From JAJFUE01 sp041687335 (GTDB lineage Bacteria > Sumerlaeota > Sumerlaeia > MVZB01), in the NCBI GenBank assembly GCA_041687335.1, contig JAWLCE010000002.1:62001-126000 (forward strand): 64,000 nt of DNA, in the 5' to 3' direction. The position numbers were made by a program, and so were the translations under genes. Below, piece after piece: positions 61,761 to 64,000 of this stretch. Position 1 is the stretch's first letter. Each line of letters starts with the position of its first letter. Below the pieces are notes generated by a model that was not told the DNA's origin, searched no databases, and was given only the letters and a program-made list of their open reading frames with translations.

Positions 61761-64000
61761 TCAACTCGCCAGCACCCGCTCAAAGTTGCGCCGGTTGCGC
61801 AGCAGAATCGCGCCGGTGGCATCGAGCAGCCCGCCGCGCCCCTCCAGCAGCGGGGCGCAGGCCCGCTCGAGCGCGACCAGTTTTTCGCCCGTCGCCGGCA
61901 GCCAGGAGTGCTCGCTCTCGAAGAGCAGGCGCGTGCGGTCTTCGAGCCGGCGCAACCAGCAATAATCCCTGGCCAGCGTCTCGGCCAGTGCCGGCTCGAT
62001 CCAGCCGGCCGCGCCCGCGCGCGCGAAGACCGCCAGCGGCCCCAGCCCCATCATCGCCCCGTCCTCGCCCAGGCGCTTCAGTTGCAGGTATTGGGCGAGA
62101 AACTCCAGGTCCACGATGCCGCCCCGGCCGACCTTGAAGTCGCACCATGCCCAGCGCGCCGGCTTGCTGGCTTGCTCCATCCGCCGACGCATCGCGTGGA
62201 TTTCGGCCGCCAGATCAAGCCCCACTAAGCGTCGGGCGATCCGCCCGCGCAGCCCCTCCACCAGGGCCGCTGCCGTGGCCGCGTCGCCGGCGATCGGCCG
62301 CAGCTTCATGACCGACTGGAACTCCCAGCTCTGCGCGCGCCCGCTGAAGTAATCCAGATAGCGCCCCAGCGGCGGGGCGAGCGGCGCGCTGGCCCCCTCG
62401 GGCCGCAGCCGCGCATCGACGGCATAGGCGCGCCCCTCGCTGGTGGTCATCGTCAGCAGCGCGATCATTCGCTCGGCGAGCGCGGCAGCGGTCTCGTTGG
62501 GCGTGGCGCGCACTGCCGCCAGTCGCTCGTCGTGCACGAAGATCAGGTCCAGGTCGGTGAAGTGGTTGAACTCGCGGGCGCCCAGCTTGCCCATCGCCAG
62601 CACGGCAAATCCCCCGCCGGCGGGATCGATCCCCAGCTCGGCGGCGGCGCGCGCCAGCACCCGTTCCACGATCAGCTCGGCCGTCAGGCAGAGCCGCGCA
62701 TTGAAGGTCTTGAAGTCGATCAAGTCCGCCAGCTTGCCCAGCCCGGCCGCCAGATGCTCGAAGCGCTTGAAACGTCCCAGCGCGCGACAGAAGGCCTCGT
62801 CCTCCATGATGCCGCCGGTCCAGCGCTCAAGGCGCGCCCGCAGGAGGTCGGGCTCGGCCCCGCGCGCCAGCTCGCCGGGGTCAAGAAAGGTGTCGACGAA
62901 CTCGGGATGGGCGATCAGCGTGCGCGCCAGCAGGTTGCCCGATCCCATCGCCGTCAGCAGGAGCTCAAACAAAGCCGGCGCGCGCGCGAACATCTCGAAC
63001 ATCGTCGCCAGCGCCCCCGATGCCAGCAGAAAAGACTCAAGATTCGCCACGGCAGCCTCGGGACGCGGGATGGACGGGGCGCGCCGCAGCAGGCGCGGCA
63101 GCAGCTCGCCCCAGGCGCGCCGACCCTCTGCCGAAAGATAGATGTTGGCGCCCTGCCCACCCAGCCGCCGCAGCATCTTGAGCGTCGCGGGCGCCGCCAG
63201 CCCGAACGGCTCGAGTACGGCCAGGGCCGTGGCTTCAGGCTCCCCCGACATCACCGATCGGGCGGCGCACTCGGCCGGGTCGGTCGGCGCGGCCTGCTCG
63301 CGCGCCGGCTCAAAGAAATCGGTGAAATCCCTGTGCACCCGCTCCGCGACCCGCCGCCGGCGCGCCTCGAGCACCTCGCCCGCCGAGACCCCCCGCGCCG
63401 GCAGGATGCCGCAGCGGCGCGCCAGCAGCTCCAGCTCGGCCGGTTCGGCCGGCAGCATGTGCGTCTGGCGCAGGTGCATCATCTGAAGCCGGTGCTCCAG
63501 CGTGCGCAGGAAGATGTAATCCTCGCTCATCCGGCGCGCCCGCGCGGCCTCCAGCAGCCCGGCGGCGCTCAGGGCGGCGATGGCGTCCAGCGTGGCGGGG
63601 GCATCCAGTTCGCCGCGCGACGTGCCGTGCAGCATCTGCAACGTCTGGACAAGGAACTCGATCTCGCGGATGCCGCCGGCCCCGCGCTTGATCTCGCGCT
63701 CGCCGCCGGCCCGGCGACTGACCAGCTCGTCGATCCCGTGCTTCAGGTCGCGCATGTTCTGCACGAGCCGCTCCTTGTGCAGCGGGTCGTGGACCAGCGG
63801 GCGGGTCATCACCTCGAAGCGGTGGCCAAGTTCCCGGTCTCCGGCCACCGCTCGACCCTTCAGCAGCGCCAGCCGTTCCCACGGGTGGGCCTGGGTGACG
63901 TAATAAATTTCGTAGGCGTCGAAGGAGCGGGCCAGCGGACCGCTCGCGCCCTCGGGCCGCAGCCGCATGTCGACGCGATAGAAACAGCCCTCTTCGGTGG
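61761..64000 (-). CDS. glnE: Glutamine synthetase adenylyltransferase/deadenylase, 5' end beyond the window
   Basis: The visible 745 or so residues are the C-terminal part of GlnE; the frame continues upstream through the right edge. The N-terminal deadenylase domain is cut inside, showing its D-M-R-L-R-P-E-G motif, followed by 'GGIREIEFLVQTLQ'. The second, adenylyltransferase domain has G-K-L-G-A-R-E-F-N-H-F-T-D-L-D-L-I-F with the metal-binding Asp pair, then D-A-R-L-R-P-E-G and 'GGIVDLEFLAQYLQ'. The enzyme adds and removes AMP on glutamine synthetase under PII control. Internal duplication of the catalytic unit is clear. It is transcribed toward the tRNA. Confidence 0.93.
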   Translation of the reverse strand, partial: TEEGCFYRVDMRLRPEGASGPLARSFDAYEIYYVTQAHPWERLALLKGRAVAGDRELGHRFEVMTRPLVHDPLHKERLVQNMRDLKHGIDELVSRRAGGEREIKRGAGGIREIEFLVQTLQMLHGTSRGELDAPATLDAIAALSAAGLLEAARARRMSEDYIFLRTLEHRLQMMHLRQTHMLPAEPAELELLARRCGILPARGVSAGEVLEARRRRVAERVHRDFTDFFEPAREQAAPTDPAECAARSVMSGEPEATALAVLEPFGLAAPATLKMLRRLGGQGANIYLSAEGRRAWGELLPRLLRRAPSIPRPEAAVANLESFLLASGALATMFEMFARAPALFELLLTAMGSGNLLARTLIAHPEFVDTFLDPGELARGAEPDLLRARLERWTGGIMEDEAFCRALGRFKRFEHLAAGLGKLADLIDFKTFNARLCLTAELIVERVLARAAAELGIDPAGGGFAVLAMGKLGAREFNHFTDLDLIFVHDERLAAVRATPNETAAALAERMIALLTMTTSEGRAYAVDARLRPEGASAPLAPPLGRYLDYFSGRAQSWEFQSVMKLRPIAGDAATAAALVEGLRGRIARRLVGLDLAAEIHAMRRRMEQASKPARWAWCDFKVGRGGIVDLEFLAQYLQLKRLGEDGAMMGLGPLAVFARAGAAGWIEPALAETLARDYCWLRRLEDRTRLLFESEHSWLPATGEKLVALERACAPLLEGRGGLLDATGAILLRNRRNFERVLAS

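Overview
The window is 64 kb of GC-rich bacterial chromosome with very strong G/C bias at third codon positions, which opens long spurious antisense frames. No rRNA or other direct taxonomic marker is present. The short pilins with a 'CQENLxKIxGAKEQWALE' block, the Gfo/Idh/MocA, AGE and DUF4861 genes, the palindromic extragenic repeats and the many multihaem cytochromes suggest an uncultivated Gram-negative lineage near the PVC or Sumerlaeota/Hydrogenedentota-type groups. This placement is inference. The outer-membrane barrel, the lipoproteins and Wzm/Wzt-type export all imply two membranes.

Layout. 1-1269: tail of a membrane protein, then a Gfo/Idh/MocA oxidoreductase. 1270-2119: non-coding, with a cluster of small hairpin repeats. 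2120-5062: motility and surface genes (PilZ protein, csrA, fliW, two type IV pilin-like proteins, the first behind a strong sigma-54 promoter). 5297-9043: LacI-type regulator, YihY-family membrane protein and an orphan OppD-type ATPase. 9197-16976: a sugar-acid/polysaccharide island (DUF4861, Gfo/Idh/MocA, ExuT-like MFS, RraA-like, exported AGE epimerase, BNR_4 protein). 17228-26311: surface polysaccharide synthesis and export (B12-type radical SAM, Wzm, Wzt, DUF115, three glycosyltransferase modules, GmhA). 26321-32981: TPR protein, an ABC exporter pair split by a lower-GC hypothetical gene, and an orphan DNA methyltransferase.

The most striking part is 33017-58289. Haem synthesis (hemA) and system II cytochrome c maturation (ccsA, resB) adjoin eight multihaem cytochromes carrying 68 CxxCH motifs plus six expanded CX3CH/CX4CH motifs, 74 potential haem c sites. 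With them are a CbcL-like quinol-oxidase candidate (11 haem c plus a b-type membrane domain), a NapC/NirT-like heptahaem, two NHL-repeat lipoproteins, a pentahaem lipoprotein, a large predicted outer-membrane beta-barrel, a cysteine-less redoxin-TPR protein, a degenerate receiver, and a cysteine-rich histidine kinase with a sigma-54-activating NtrC-type regulator. Sigma-54-like promoters sit in front of the cytochromes. Together these read as a candidate electron route from quinol pool to cell exterior, under sigma-54 two-component control.

The right end (58602-64000) holds a KaiC-like ATPase with a partner histidine kinase, tRNA-Gln(CUG) with its terminator, and glnE, which runs off the window edge.
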